NCBI GenBank assembly: GCA_031292755.1
Contig: JARLGM010000001.1
Coordinates: 1 to 64,000 of the forward strand
DNA from: Candidatus Sulfopaludibacter sp.
GTDB taxonomy: Bacteria > Acidobacteriota > Terriglobia > Bryobacterales > Bryobacteraceae
DNA: 64,000 nt
Reading direction: 5' to 3'
A model generated the notes under the pieces. It was given only the letters and a program-made list of their open reading frames with translations, was not told the DNA's origin and searched no databases. The first letter of the stretch is position 1. Every line of letters begins with the position of its first letter. This document shows positions 12,001-19,239 of this stretch, piece after piece. A program made the translations under genes and the position numbers.

Positions 12001-12288
12001 CGATTCAATGTGCTCAATGCCGCTCCCCAGGGTGAAGAACCGCTCGAACCGGCTGGTGATATCGGTCTCGATCTGCTCCGGCGGCATGCCGGAATAGAAA
12101 GTGGCCACCACCACCACCGGGATATTCATCGCCGGGAACATGTCTACCGGCATGCGCACCAGGCTGGTGACCCCGACTACGGCAATGATCAGGCAAATGA
12201 CAACGATGAAATACGGGTTGCGGATGGCAAAGCCAGACGTAGGATAGGCCTCCCGGCCTGCTGGGACGTATCTGCCCCATTGCTCCAT
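9055..12288 (-). CDS. RND efflux transporter permease subunit (AcrB/HAE1-like)
   Basis: A 1077-residue inner-membrane permease, close to the usual 1000-1060. It has the duplicated RND plan: TM1 near the N-terminus (NPYFIVVICLIIAVVG), a large periplasmic loop, a hydrophobic block with LIDNSVVVLENIYRH, a second periplasmic loop and a C-terminal TM bundle (GLMILIGMTVSDSILIVEF). AcrB carries two aspartates in its TM4 relay; here the equivalent LIDNSVV has one, which may alter proton coupling. I start at ATG 12288; the longer frame to 12642 runs into a different gene and reads as noise. No membrane-fusion or outer-membrane partner is adjacent. The first codons derive from a palindrome-like segment. 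Confidence 0.92.
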   Translation of the reverse strand: MEQWGRYVPAGREAYPTSGFAIRNPYFIVVICLIIAVVGVTSLVRMPVDMFPAMNIPVVVVATFYSGMPPEQIETDITSRFERFFTLGSGIEHIESRSLPGVSIIKVFFQPGTNADSAVTTISNLAMAQLRRLPPGTLPPVVLKFDASSLPVCLVTFQGEGLNETQLRDLAQFQVRNQVASVPGASVPQPFGGKYRQIMVYTDPYKLEAHQLSLMDVVRAVNSANLILPAGDVQLGQLDYNIYTNSQLSSVPEIDQLPIKTVGQNPVRVADIGYAEDGHEIQTNVVRVDGQPSVFIPVMKQGGDTNTIEVVDGVKSTVANLLDVPKALVSRVVFDQSVFVKTAIDTLIHEGAIGLFLTSIMILVFLGSMRATVAVFFSIPLSALTAFILLSMGGSSINAMVLGGLALAFSRLIDNSVVVLENIYRHLELGEDPAVAAQKGGNEVALPVLASTLTTIVVFFPVTLLYGVSRYLFSALALAVVLSLLASYSVAMSVVPLFCARFINASHVGHHGPHPELDDTLEPPLHVAPAPKHRRGPLQVFNDWFNPKFEGFLDFYDRVISVVLKRPVAVLFGLSGLIVLSLFIFPLLDLSFFPRTDPGQFVMNVKLPSGTRINVTGQEVAKVEDLIRKEVSPADLGMIVSNIGSTPDFSAIYTTNSGMHTATVQVSLKEDHKVGSYEYMARVRKRLAEEMPEITAYFQAGGLVDAVLGMGMPAPIDVQVAGSDMEASYGTALRLARQIRKIPNVGDIYIPQDLDYPAIQLNIDRVRAAELGLSQQEVVDNVITALTSNTMIAPSYWIDPKTGNDYMLTVQYPETQIQSFNDLRAIPIHGDHIADSTRLDMVSAIHRMKSPTEVDHYALRRVIDIYVQPVGEDLGRIKKSIDGLIAQTAKPTGVTVTLRGLVEGMQQSFQRFGIGLTLSVVLLYLILVAQFRSFLDPLLILTAVPPGLTGALLILYLTGTTLNVMSLMGLMILIGMTVSDSILIVEFTRHLRDEGLTVREAVVKAARVRLRPVLMTSLATIIGLLPMALKLGAGSESYAPLARAVLGGMSVSLVMTVIMVPAAYFVAYRRADAVAQA
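12239..12265. repeat. Degenerate palindromic element inside the RND coding start
   Basis: The left arm GTAGGATAGGC differs by one base from the arm at 9032-9042, and a GGCCTCCCGGCCTG core follows. The right arm is no longer complementary. It encodes roughly codons 8-16 of the RND permease. Confidence 0.45.
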
Positions 12289-12356
12289 CGTAGAAACAAA
12301 AGGCGTTACCAACCATACCCGGCTTGGGGTATATTGCAGGGAAGCGTCCGGTACGG

Positions 12357-13280
12357 CTACCGTTCCGCCGCGTATTGCTTGTACAGGTCGGCTACGTGGC
12401 CTGTTTCGGCGTCGCCCGGATGCACCACCACGCGCCAGCGGAAGTGCAGTTTCTGCCCCTTCGGCAGCTTCCACTGGCTCTCTTCCTGCTTGGGGTCGAA
12501 CGCATTGCGGCCGAACGGGTTCAGCGCGAACAGGCCGTAATCCCGGGCGTGCCAGTACGTGGGATGGCGCGGATTCTGCGGATTGTCGAAGATCGCCACT
12601 CCCAGGCGCTCGCCTTCCAGTTCGGCGGTGTAATCCACCCAATTCGACCGCTTGCCCCAGATGTTGGCCATAGTGGCGCGGCCATCGGAATCCACCATCC
12701 GGCCGCCCTTCCTCTCAGTGAAGTTGTCGGCCAGGCGGATGGCGAAGGCGCCTTCCTTGGTATCGCCGAAAGTCAGATCCTCGGCCGCGGTCAGCGTGAT
12801 ATCGAAATCGATGGTGCGCAGTTTCGGGTCGGAGTAGAAAGTCATAATGCGATCCTCCACCACGAGCGTCTTACCGGCCGGGTCGCGCCACTCCATCGTG
12901 GCGGTGAGCGTGCCGGAGCGGTCGCCATCCTTGTACTGCGCATTGCGCACCACGATGCGCCCGATGTGCGGCTTGGTATACGACGGATCGTTCTCCCAGA
13001 ACTTAGTACCGTTGACGTCGTCGTAGGAGAACCACAAGCCCGTATGATGCAGGTGGTCGTGGCTCTCGCCCGCCACTTCCTCCATGGGGAAGCGGCGGGT
13101 CACAATCTTGCCGGACGCGCTCCGCAAGGGGGCCAGAAAGGGCCGCCCGTAATCCTCGCCGTAGTGGAAGGTGGTGAACGGCTTCTTGTCCACATCGATG
13201 CTGATCTGGTCGCGCGAGAACCGGACTTGCGCGGGTAGGCAGGCACACAGGGCAATGCCAAGAACAAGGGTGGATCGCAT
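12357..13280 (-). CDS. Secreted DUF6807 (PmoA-like) family protein
   Basis: A 307-residue protein with a short signal peptide (MRSTLVLGIALCACLPAQ). The body shows the family's His-rich HDHLHHTGLWFSYDDVNG segment, then a beta-rich region with GDTKEGAFAIRLAD and a C-terminal WRVVVHPGD. The family is abundant in Acidobacteriota and Planctomycetes, often near carbohydrate-use genes, and has no firmly assigned reaction. The 'methane oxygenase PmoA' label seen in databases does not imply methane oxidation. ATG 13280 is chosen for its signal peptide; the longer upstream frame overlaps the divergent gene. It lies 48 bases from that gene's start. Confidence 0.8.
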   Translation of the reverse strand: MRSTLVLGIALCACLPAQVRFSRDQISIDVDKKPFTTFHYGEDYGRPFLAPLRSASGKIVTRRFPMEEVAGESHDHLHHTGLWFSYDDVNGTKFWENDPSYTKPHIGRIVVRNAQYKDGDRSGTLTATMEWRDPAGKTLVVEDRIMTFYSDPKLRTIDFDITLTAAEDLTFGDTKEGAFAIRLADNFTERKGGRMVDSDGRATMANIWGKRSNWVDYTAELEGERLGVAIFDNPQNPRHPTYWHARDYGLFALNPFGRNAFDPKQEESQWKLPKGQKLHFRWRVVVHPGDAETGHVADLYKQYAAER

Positions 13281-13328
13281 GATTCGACCAGTGTACCGCT
13301 TGCGGCGGAAGGAGGATAATGGCTCTCT

Positions 13329-13976
13329 ATGACGCTGAAGATTCTGACCGCCGCTCTGCTTCTGGCGCAAGCTGCCCCGGCGGCGCAACCGCTGCCCGTA
13401 TTGCGCACCGAGCCTATCCCCGGAGGGTCCATTTTCTGGGTCAAAAATACCGGCACCCAGCCGGTCACCGCGTTCCTGATCGAACTGGTCAACTACCCCG
13501 GCAGCTACTATTCGCTCTGGCAGGATGAAGCCGCCGCCGTCCTGATCGCACCCGGCGCCGAAAAGCGAATCCAGGTGACCAACATGACCGTGGGCGCCGT
13601 TCCCGACTACGTCAAGCTCCAGGCAGCCCTCTTCGCCGACGGCAGTTCCGCCGGGATCCCGGAGAAGGTCACCCAAATGGTGGAGCGCCGCCGCTTTACA
13701 CTTGCCACCATCCGCGAACTGATCGCGCGGATCGAAAAGGCAAAGGCGTCATCGACCGCGCCCGCCGATCTGATTGCCGCGTTGAAACAATGGGCCGAAT
13801 CCCTCCTGCCGGCCCGCCGCGCCGACCCCACCGCGCAAACCACCATTAACAATGCCGCTGCCCGGGGCGCGATTTCGGAAGCCGCCGCCTTCCTGGAATC
13901 CCACTCGCCCGAAGAAACCCTGGCCCATCTGCGCGCGAACGAAAAATCCCTGGCCGCCGGCAAACCCGCGCTTTAG
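13329..13976 (+). CDS. Secreted protein of unknown function
   Basis: A 215-residue protein with a clear signal peptide (LKILTAALLLAQAAPAAQ). The middle (about 30-110) looks beta-rich and may be an immunoglobulin-like or CHRD-like fold; the C-terminal half is helical and charged (RRRFTLATIRELIARIEKAK). I do not recognise the family. A strong AAGGAGG lies at 13310-13316; it is closer to an out-of-frame ATG at 13319, but the signal peptide supports ATG 13329. Confidence 0.75.
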   Translation: MTLKILTAALLLAQAAPAAQPLPVLRTEPIPGGSIFWVKNTGTQPVTAFLIELVNYPGSYYSLWQDEAAAVLIAPGAEKRIQVTNMTVGAVPDYVKLQAALFADGSSAGIPEKVTQMVERRRFTLATIRELIARIEKAKASSTAPADLIAALKQWAESLLPARRADPTAQTTINNAAARGAISEAAAFLESHSPEETLAHLRANEKSLAAGKPAL

Positions 13977-14075
13977 CCTTGCGCCGGCACAGTACCTTCT
14001 TCATCGTTTGGTAATGATGACCCACATAGAAATTTTCAATTGGACTGTACTTCGGCAGAACGGTACGGTGAATAC

Positions 14076-14819
14076 ATGGGGACTGCTACGATGGCTTCTT
14101 CCGAATCCGTATCGATCTTCCACCGGATCAGCAACATCGTCAGCTCGGATTTGTCGCTGGACGAGATGCTGGGTGAAGTGATCGGTCTGACTGTTCAGGC
14201 AACCGGTTGCGATGCGTGCCTGGTTTACTTGATCGACCACGAATCCAATGAGGTCGTTCTGCGCGCGTCGCAGGTGCCGCACGTGACCGACCTGGGTATG
14301 CTGCGCATGAAGGTAGGCGAAGGCGTGACGGGCTGGGTCGCGGAACACAAATCCGTGGTCGCATTGAGTTCCAACGCCGCTCAGGATGCCCGTTTTAAGC
14401 GCTTCCAGGGGCTGATCGAAGATACCTACCAGGCATTCCTTTCGGTGCCGCTGGTGAGCGGCGGCGAACTGATCGGAGTGGTGAACGTTCACCATCGCGA
14501 GTCCCACGAACATACTACGGAAGAGACCGGCATCCTGGTGTTCATCGGGGAACAGTTGGGTGTCACGATTTCGAAATCGCTGTTGACCGAAGAAAATGCC
14601 CGTCTTCTGGAAGAGACCCAGGAGATGAAGCGGGAACTGCAAACGCGTAAGCTGGTGGAGCGGGCCAAAGGAATTCTTCAGCAGCGCCATGGCATCACCG
14701 AAGAAGAAGCCTACCTCCGCCTGCGCAACCAAAGCCGCCGGCTCCGTCGCCCCATGAAGGAACTGGCCGAGGCAATCATCCTGTCTGAAGATTTGAACCG
14801 CGAAGAACAGACCAATTAA
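14076..14819 (+). CDS. GAF-ANTAR domain response protein
   Basis: A cytoplasmic sensor-antiterminator of about 247 residues. Residues 20-165 form a GAF domain (GEGVTGWVAEHKSVV, FLSVPLVSGGELIGVVNVHH); the last 60 residues are an ANTAR domain (RKLVERAKGILQQRHGITEEEAY), which binds two-hairpin RNA targets to prevent termination (family knowledge). A helical linker joins them. In-frame starts are TTG 14040, ATG 14076 and ATG 14091; the last has a GGGGA at suitable spacing, so the start is uncertain by five codons. No kinase is adjacent, so the GAF ligand is probably the input. Its RNA targets are not evident here. Confidence 0.87.
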   Translation: MGTATMASSESVSIFHRISNIVSSDLSLDEMLGEVIGLTVQATGCDACLVYLIDHESNEVVLRASQVPHVTDLGMLRMKVGEGVTGWVAEHKSVVALSSNAAQDARFKRFQGLIEDTYQAFLSVPLVSGGELIGVVNVHHRESHEHTTEETGILVFIGEQLGVTISKSLLTEENARLLEETQEMKRELQTRKLVERAKGILQQRHGITEEEAYLRLRNQSRRLRRPMKELAEAIILSEDLNREEQTN

Positions 14820-14821
14820 TC

Positions 14822-14846
14822 AAGGGCCAAGCCCTTTCTGCTTTTA
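14822..14846 (+). terminator. Possible terminator after the GAF-ANTAR gene
   Basis: AAGGGC and GCCCTT form a six-base stem around a CAA loop, followed by the T-rich TTCTGCTTTT. The stem is short, so this is a weak prediction. Confidence 0.4.
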
Positions 14847-14927
14847 GAAACCCGCGCGGGTGAATTGCGCCCGCGCACGGCTTCTCCCCGCCTGAGAACC
14901 AACACCAAAAACATTCGGAGGTTTGCT

Positions 14928-15797
14928 GTGCAAAGAAAAGCTTTGCGCCTTTTGGGCGCAGTATCGCTGGTTCTCTGCGCCGTGGTGCCGGTCGGGGCGC
15001 AGGATTACGAATTGCCGGTTTTGCGAGTGGAATTGAAATGTGAAAACTGCGGCGTCAAACCCGAGTATACGCTCGAACTCCACGAACTCCGGGGACGCCA
15101 GAAGGTGGAGACCGCGGACCTCATGGCCGACGGCACTTTCACCCTGCGCCACGTTCCCTACGGCGATTACCAACTGATGGTTACAGACCCCGCGGGCAAC
15201 ATGGTGCACCAGGAATTCATCACCGTCAGCCAGATCATGCAGGCCATCACGGTTCATGTCACCGCCCCCTTGCGGCAGCGCCCTCCCGAAGGACCCGTAT
15301 CGATGGCGCAGTTGCAGCATCCGCCCACCCGGAAAGCGTTTCAGGCGGTTCTGGCGGCGCAGAAATTCTCCCGGGCAGGGAATCACGAAAAAGCGGCCGG
15401 GGAATTGCAAAAGGCTGTTGCACTCTCGCCCTACTACACCGATGCGTACATCAACCTGGCCGCGCAGCACATCCGCCTGCGCCGTTACGCGGAGGCCCGG
15501 GACGAATGCAAGCGCGCGCTGGAAGTGGGCGGCCCCACTCCGTTGCTGCTCACCAATCTGGCATCCGCGCAGTATGGTCTGAAGCAGCTCGACGATGCCG
15601 CCGGTTCCGCGCGCTGGGCCCTGAGGCTGGAGCCCGGCTATCCGCAGGCGCACTTCATTCTCGGACTCATCCTCTCCGTGGACACCCGCACGGTCCACGA
15701 GGGGCTCCAGCACCTTCAGAAGGCCGCGGAGACCATCTCCAGCGCCCAGGTTGAAGTCGAAAAGGTGCAGGACGTGCTGACCCGGACGGGAATGTAG
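14928..15797 (+). CDS. Secreted TPR-repeat protein
   Basis: A 289-residue exported protein with a signal peptide (QRKALRLLGAVSLVLCAVVPVGAQ). Residues 28-120 form a beta-rich carboxypeptidase-regulatory-like module (DGTFTLRHVPYGDYQLMV). Residues 150-280 hold about three TPR units (GNHEKAAGELQKAVALSPYY; AYINLAAQHIRLRRYAEARD). GTG 14928 is chosen because CGGAGG precedes it at the right distance and the signal peptide follows. It is probably a periplasmic or envelope scaffold; partner unknown. Confidence 0.82.
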   Translation: MQRKALRLLGAVSLVLCAVVPVGAQDYELPVLRVELKCENCGVKPEYTLELHELRGRQKVETADLMADGTFTLRHVPYGDYQLMVTDPAGNMVHQEFITVSQIMQAITVHVTAPLRQRPPEGPVSMAQLQHPPTRKAFQAVLAAQKFSRAGNHEKAAGELQKAVALSPYYTDAYINLAAQHIRLRRYAEARDECKRALEVGGPTPLLLTNLASAQYGLKQLDDAAGSARWALRLEPGYPQAHFILGLILSVDTRTVHEGLQHLQKAAETISSAQVEVEKVQDVLTRTGM

Positions 15798-15807
15798 CGG
15801 TGGATGG

Positions 15808-17043
15808 TTACCGGCTTACTGGCCGCTCGATCGCCTCGATCGCGGTGGCGAATTGACTGGGAGAGTCGATGTCCAGGGCCTTGCCTTTCAATTCGCCGAC
15901 GGCTTGGCTGACAGTGTCGGGCAACCGCTCGGGAGAATCCGGGATGACTAGCCGGTCCGATAGCAGATACCCGTCGAGTAGCTTGCCGGATGCGATATCC
16001 GATCCTTGATCCCCCGTGAGCCCGCCCTCTACCGGCTGGGGAGCCCGGCAAGACAGGTACAGAAAGAGCGGCGCCGCTCCGCTGTGAGGTTCCACTGACT
16101 TAGCTGGTAATTTGTCGTGAAAGCGCTCGCGCGGCCCCAGGAAGATCACCACATCGGACGGGGGATCTGCGCGCAGTTCCCCGTTGATCAGGCCCGCCAG
16201 CAGATCCACGTGTCCGGTGCGGCTCTGGAGGACCTGGACGTCCACCTTGCCCAGCTTGAGTTGGTTCAGCGTCCGGGCGACCTCGTCAATGGATTGGAGC
16301 GTGAACCCATCGCGTCGCAACAGTTCCTTCTGCTGCTCCAGGCTGAACACCACCAGCCGAACCGACGACGCCGGCACGCGCTCCAGCAGGGCGGAGAGCG
16401 CGCCCAACAGCATCACCTGGTCGCTGGAATCGATCATGCTCGTAGCCGAACGGCCGAACGTGAGCGGCGCGGCGCCCAACAGAATGGTGAGGCGCTTCGG
16501 CGGCACCGGATCGGGTTGTCGCGCCGGGCCGGCGCCCAAAGAGAGTTCGGTCACAGGGTCCGGCGGTATTGCCAGCTTGATATCGCGCCCTGCGTGACCC
16601 AGGCGGGCGTCGATTCACCAACTCTTCATGCACTTGCGCCCCTGGTCGTCGAACAGCAGCCAGTTGACCTGGTAGCGGCCTTCCCCCACGAAAAATCCGC
16701 CGCCCGACTCACCATCCATATCGGTCCGGGGAATCGCCGGCAATGCCAGACGATCGATCAGGTGAACCGGTTTCCGGGACCCCTCCGGCGTCACCGTAGT
16801 CAGCACGGTCAGGCTGTGACCGGGTCCGGCGAACTGACCCAGCGGAAACCGGAAAACGTAGCCGGCCTGGAGCCGGAGCCTGAAACTGAGCACGGGCTTG
16901 ATGGGACCGACAGCGCAGTCCAGCCACGGGTCCGTTTCATCCGCGGGAACTTGCGCCAGTGCGCCTCGAATCTGCTCCGCGGTGGTGAGCGTTTGCGCCC
17001 CAATCAGCGGCGATAGCATAAGGACCAGCAGGACGTAGCGCAT
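15808..17043 (-). pseudogene. Tandem copy of secreted protein, interrupted by a TGA stop
   Basis: This frame encodes the same protein as the gene at 17094-18356, at very high identity. The 5' part (16615-17043) has a signal peptide and ends ...GRKCMKSW followed by TGA at 16615-16617. The intact copy has GGA at the matching place (17928-17930), so one base change creates the stop. Reading resumes in the same frame to 15808. The C-terminal part also lacks about ten residues present in the intact copy. A fragment could restart at ATG 16554, but it would lack the signal peptide and first domain. Confidence 0.85.
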
Positions 17044-17093
17044 CTTCCCCTTCGCCCGGGTCCGACCCGAACGGGGATGTAAGGACCGGATAG

Positions 17094-18356
17094 TTACCGG
17101 CCGCCCGGCCCCTCGATCGCCTGGATCGCTTTGGCGAATTGACTCGGAGAGTCGATGTCCAGGGTTTTTCCTTTCAGTGTGCCGACGGCCAAGCTGACAG
17201 TGTCGGGCAGGCGCTCTGGAGCACCCGGAACCACGTTCCGCACAGGACGCTCATTTCCGTGAAGCCTGTCCCATATCGGCGTCTCGTCGAGCAGCACGCC
17301 GGATGCGATATCCGATCCTTGATCCCCCACGAGCCCGCCCTCTACCGGCTGGGGAGCCCGGCAAGCCAGATACAGAAAGAGCGGCGCCGCTCCACTGTGC
17401 GGCTCCAGCGCCTTTACCGGCACTTTGTCGTGAAAGCGCTCGCGCGGCCCCAGGAAGATCACCACATCGGACGGGGGATCTGCGCGCAGTTCCCCGTTGA
17501 TCAGGCCAGCCAGCAGATCCACGTGCCCGGTACGGCTTTGGAGGACCTGAACGTCCACCTTGCCCAGCTTGAGTTCGTTTAGCGTCCGGGCGACCTCGTC
17601 AATGGATTGGAGCGTGAATCCATCGCGTCGCAACAGTTCCTTCTGCTGCTCCAGGTTGAACACCACCAGCCGGACAGACGACGCCGGCACGCGTTCCAGC
17701 AGGGCGGAGAGCGCGCCCAACAGCATCACCTGGTCGCTGGAATCGATCATGCTCGTAGCCGAACGGCCGAACGTGAGCGGCGCGGCGCCCAACAGAATGG
17801 TGAGGCGCTTCGGCGGCACCGGATCGGGTTGTCGCGCCGGGCCGGCGCCCAAAGAGAGTTCGGTCACAGGGTCCGGCGGTATTGCCAGCTTGATATCGCG
17901 CCCTGCGTGACCCAGGCGGGCGTCGATTCCCCAACTCTTCATGCACTTGCGCCCCTGGTCGTCGAACAGCAACCAGTTGACCTGGTAGCGGCCTTCCCCC
18001 ACGAAAAATCCACCGCCCGACTCACCGTCCATATCGGTCCGGGGAATCGCCGGCAACGCCAGACGATCGATCAGGTGAACCGGCTCCCTGCCCCCCTCCG
18101 GCGTCACCGTAGTCAGCACGGTCAGGCTGTGACCCGGTCCGGCGAACTGACCCAGCGGGAACCGGAAAACATAGCCGGCCTGGAGACGGAGGCCGAAACT
18201 GAGCACCGGCTTGATGGGAGCCACCGCGCAGTCCAGCCATGGGTCCGTTTCATCCGCCGGAACTTGCGCCAGTGCGCGTCGAATCTGCTCCGCGGTGGTG
18301 AGCGTTTGCGCCCCAATCAGCGGCGATAGCATAAGGACCAGCAGGACGTAGCGCAT
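17094..18356 (-). CDS. Secreted protein of unknown function (intact tandem copy)
   Basis: A 420-residue protein with an N-terminal signal peptide (RYVLLVLMLSPLIGAQ). The first 170 residues look beta-rich with a 'GEGRYQVNWLLFDDQGR' segment. Residues 190-330 resemble the alpha/beta layout of a VWA-like fold (RLTILLGAAPLTFG, SSVRLVVFNLEQQKE, SDVVIFLGPRERFHD), but a clear DxSxS metal site is absent. I do not recognise a named family. It is the undamaged partner of the copy at 15808-17043; the repeat unit is about 1.3 kb. An AraC regulator lies just upstream, 8 bases away on the same strand. Confidence 0.8.
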   Translation of the reverse strand: MRYVLLVLMLSPLIGAQTLTTAEQIRRALAQVPADETDPWLDCAVAPIKPVLSFGLRLQAGYVFRFPLGQFAGPGHSLTVLTTVTPEGGREPVHLIDRLALPAIPRTDMDGESGGGFFVGEGRYQVNWLLFDDQGRKCMKSWGIDARLGHAGRDIKLAIPPDPVTELSLGAGPARQPDPVPPKRLTILLGAAPLTFGRSATSMIDSSDQVMLLGALSALLERVPASSVRLVVFNLEQQKELLRRDGFTLQSIDEVARTLNELKLGKVDVQVLQSRTGHVDLLAGLINGELRADPPSDVVIFLGPRERFHDKVPVKALEPHSGAAPLFLYLACRAPQPVEGGLVGDQGSDIASGVLLDETPIWDRLHGNERPVRNVVPGAPERLPDTVSLAVGTLKGKTLDIDSPSQFAKAIQAIEGPGGR

Positions 18357-18364
18357 CTTCCCCT

Positions 18365-19234
18365 TCAGGATACGATCTCCCGGGTCCGGTTGGCGTTCTC
18401 AAATCGCGGGTTGATGCAGACGTCTTTGCGAATCCCTTCGCGATAGCGCTGCCGCCATGCCCCGGGGCTCTTCCCCTCGGCGGCGGCGAACAGGCGGGTG
18501 AAGTGCTGCACGTTCTGGAAGCCCACCCGGACCGCGATTTCTTTGAGCGAATAGTCCGAATACTCGATCAGTTCCTTGGCGCGCGCCAGCCGGTACCGCT
18601 GTAGGTATTCAAGCGGCCGGACGCCGAGTGCGTTGCGGAAATGCAGCCGCAGCGAACGGTCGCAGCAACCCAGCGCATCGGCAATGTCGCTGACGCCCAG
18701 GGAGCCGGCATAGTTCTTCTGGATGTAGTCCAAACCCCTGCGCAACAGCGAATCCTGTACCAGTTCGTGCGAGTCCACGGGCGCCGCGGGCCGCTCATCG
18801 ACGCCGCTGTGATGACGCAGGTAAAGCAGCAGAATCTCCGCCATCAGTGCGCGGCACACGTCGCGGTACAGCGGCTTCTGGCGTTCGCCTTCAAAGCGAA
18901 TCCGCTCCAGCAATTCGGGGACGGGCGAATCGGCCATGTTGGCGCAACTCGGTGCACGCAGCAGCGCCGTCCGCAGCCTCGGGTTCCGCACGCAGAATTT
19001 GATATCCAGTGTCTTGATGACGGCGGACGCGGTGGCGCCGTGCACCACGCCGGGTTTTACCAGCAGCAACAGGCCGGGGCGCAGCGCAAAGGTGTGGTCT
19101 TCGAGCTGGAATGCTCCCTTGCCGCCGAGCACGTAGAGCATCTGGAAATAGTTATGGCGATGCGGCTCCAGTACCCAACCCGGCTGATAGTCATAGCGGG
19201 CCGTCCATAGCACGTCGATGGCGGAGCCCAGCAT
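18365..19234 (-). CDS. AraC family transcriptional regulator with cupin sensor domain
   Basis: A 289-residue cytoplasmic regulator. The N-terminal half is a cupin-like ligand domain (EPHRHNYFQMLYVLGGKG, then LLLLVKPGVVHG). The C-terminal 100 residues form the two-helix-turn-helix AraC DNA-binding domain (LGVSDIADALGCCDRSLRLH and FQNVQHFTRLFAAAEGKSPG). ATG 19234 follows the M28 peptidase stop by five bases with GGAG before it; the longer frame to 19489 overlaps that gene and is not convincing. It may control the neighbouring secreted proteins (inference from position). Confidence 0.9.
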   Translation of the reverse strand: MLGSAIDVLWTARYDYQPGWVLEPHRHNYFQMLYVLGGKGAFQLEDHTFALRPGLLLLVKPGVVHGATASAVIKTLDIKFCVRNPRLRTALLRAPSCANMADSPVPELLERIRFEGERQKPLYRDVCRALMAEILLLYLRHHSGVDERPAAPVDSHELVQDSLLRRGLDYIQKNYAGSLGVSDIADALGCCDRSLRLHFRNALGVRPLEYLQRYRLARAKELIEYSDYSLKEIAVRVGFQNVQHFTRLFAAAEGKSPGAWRQRYREGIRKDVCINPRFENANRTREIVS

Positions 19235-19239
19235 GGCTC

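Noticed and set aside
16615-16617. UGA read as selenocysteine in the first tandem copy
   Set aside because: The intact copy has Gly here, not Cys, and no SECIS-like hairpin is evident, so a nonsense mutation is simpler.
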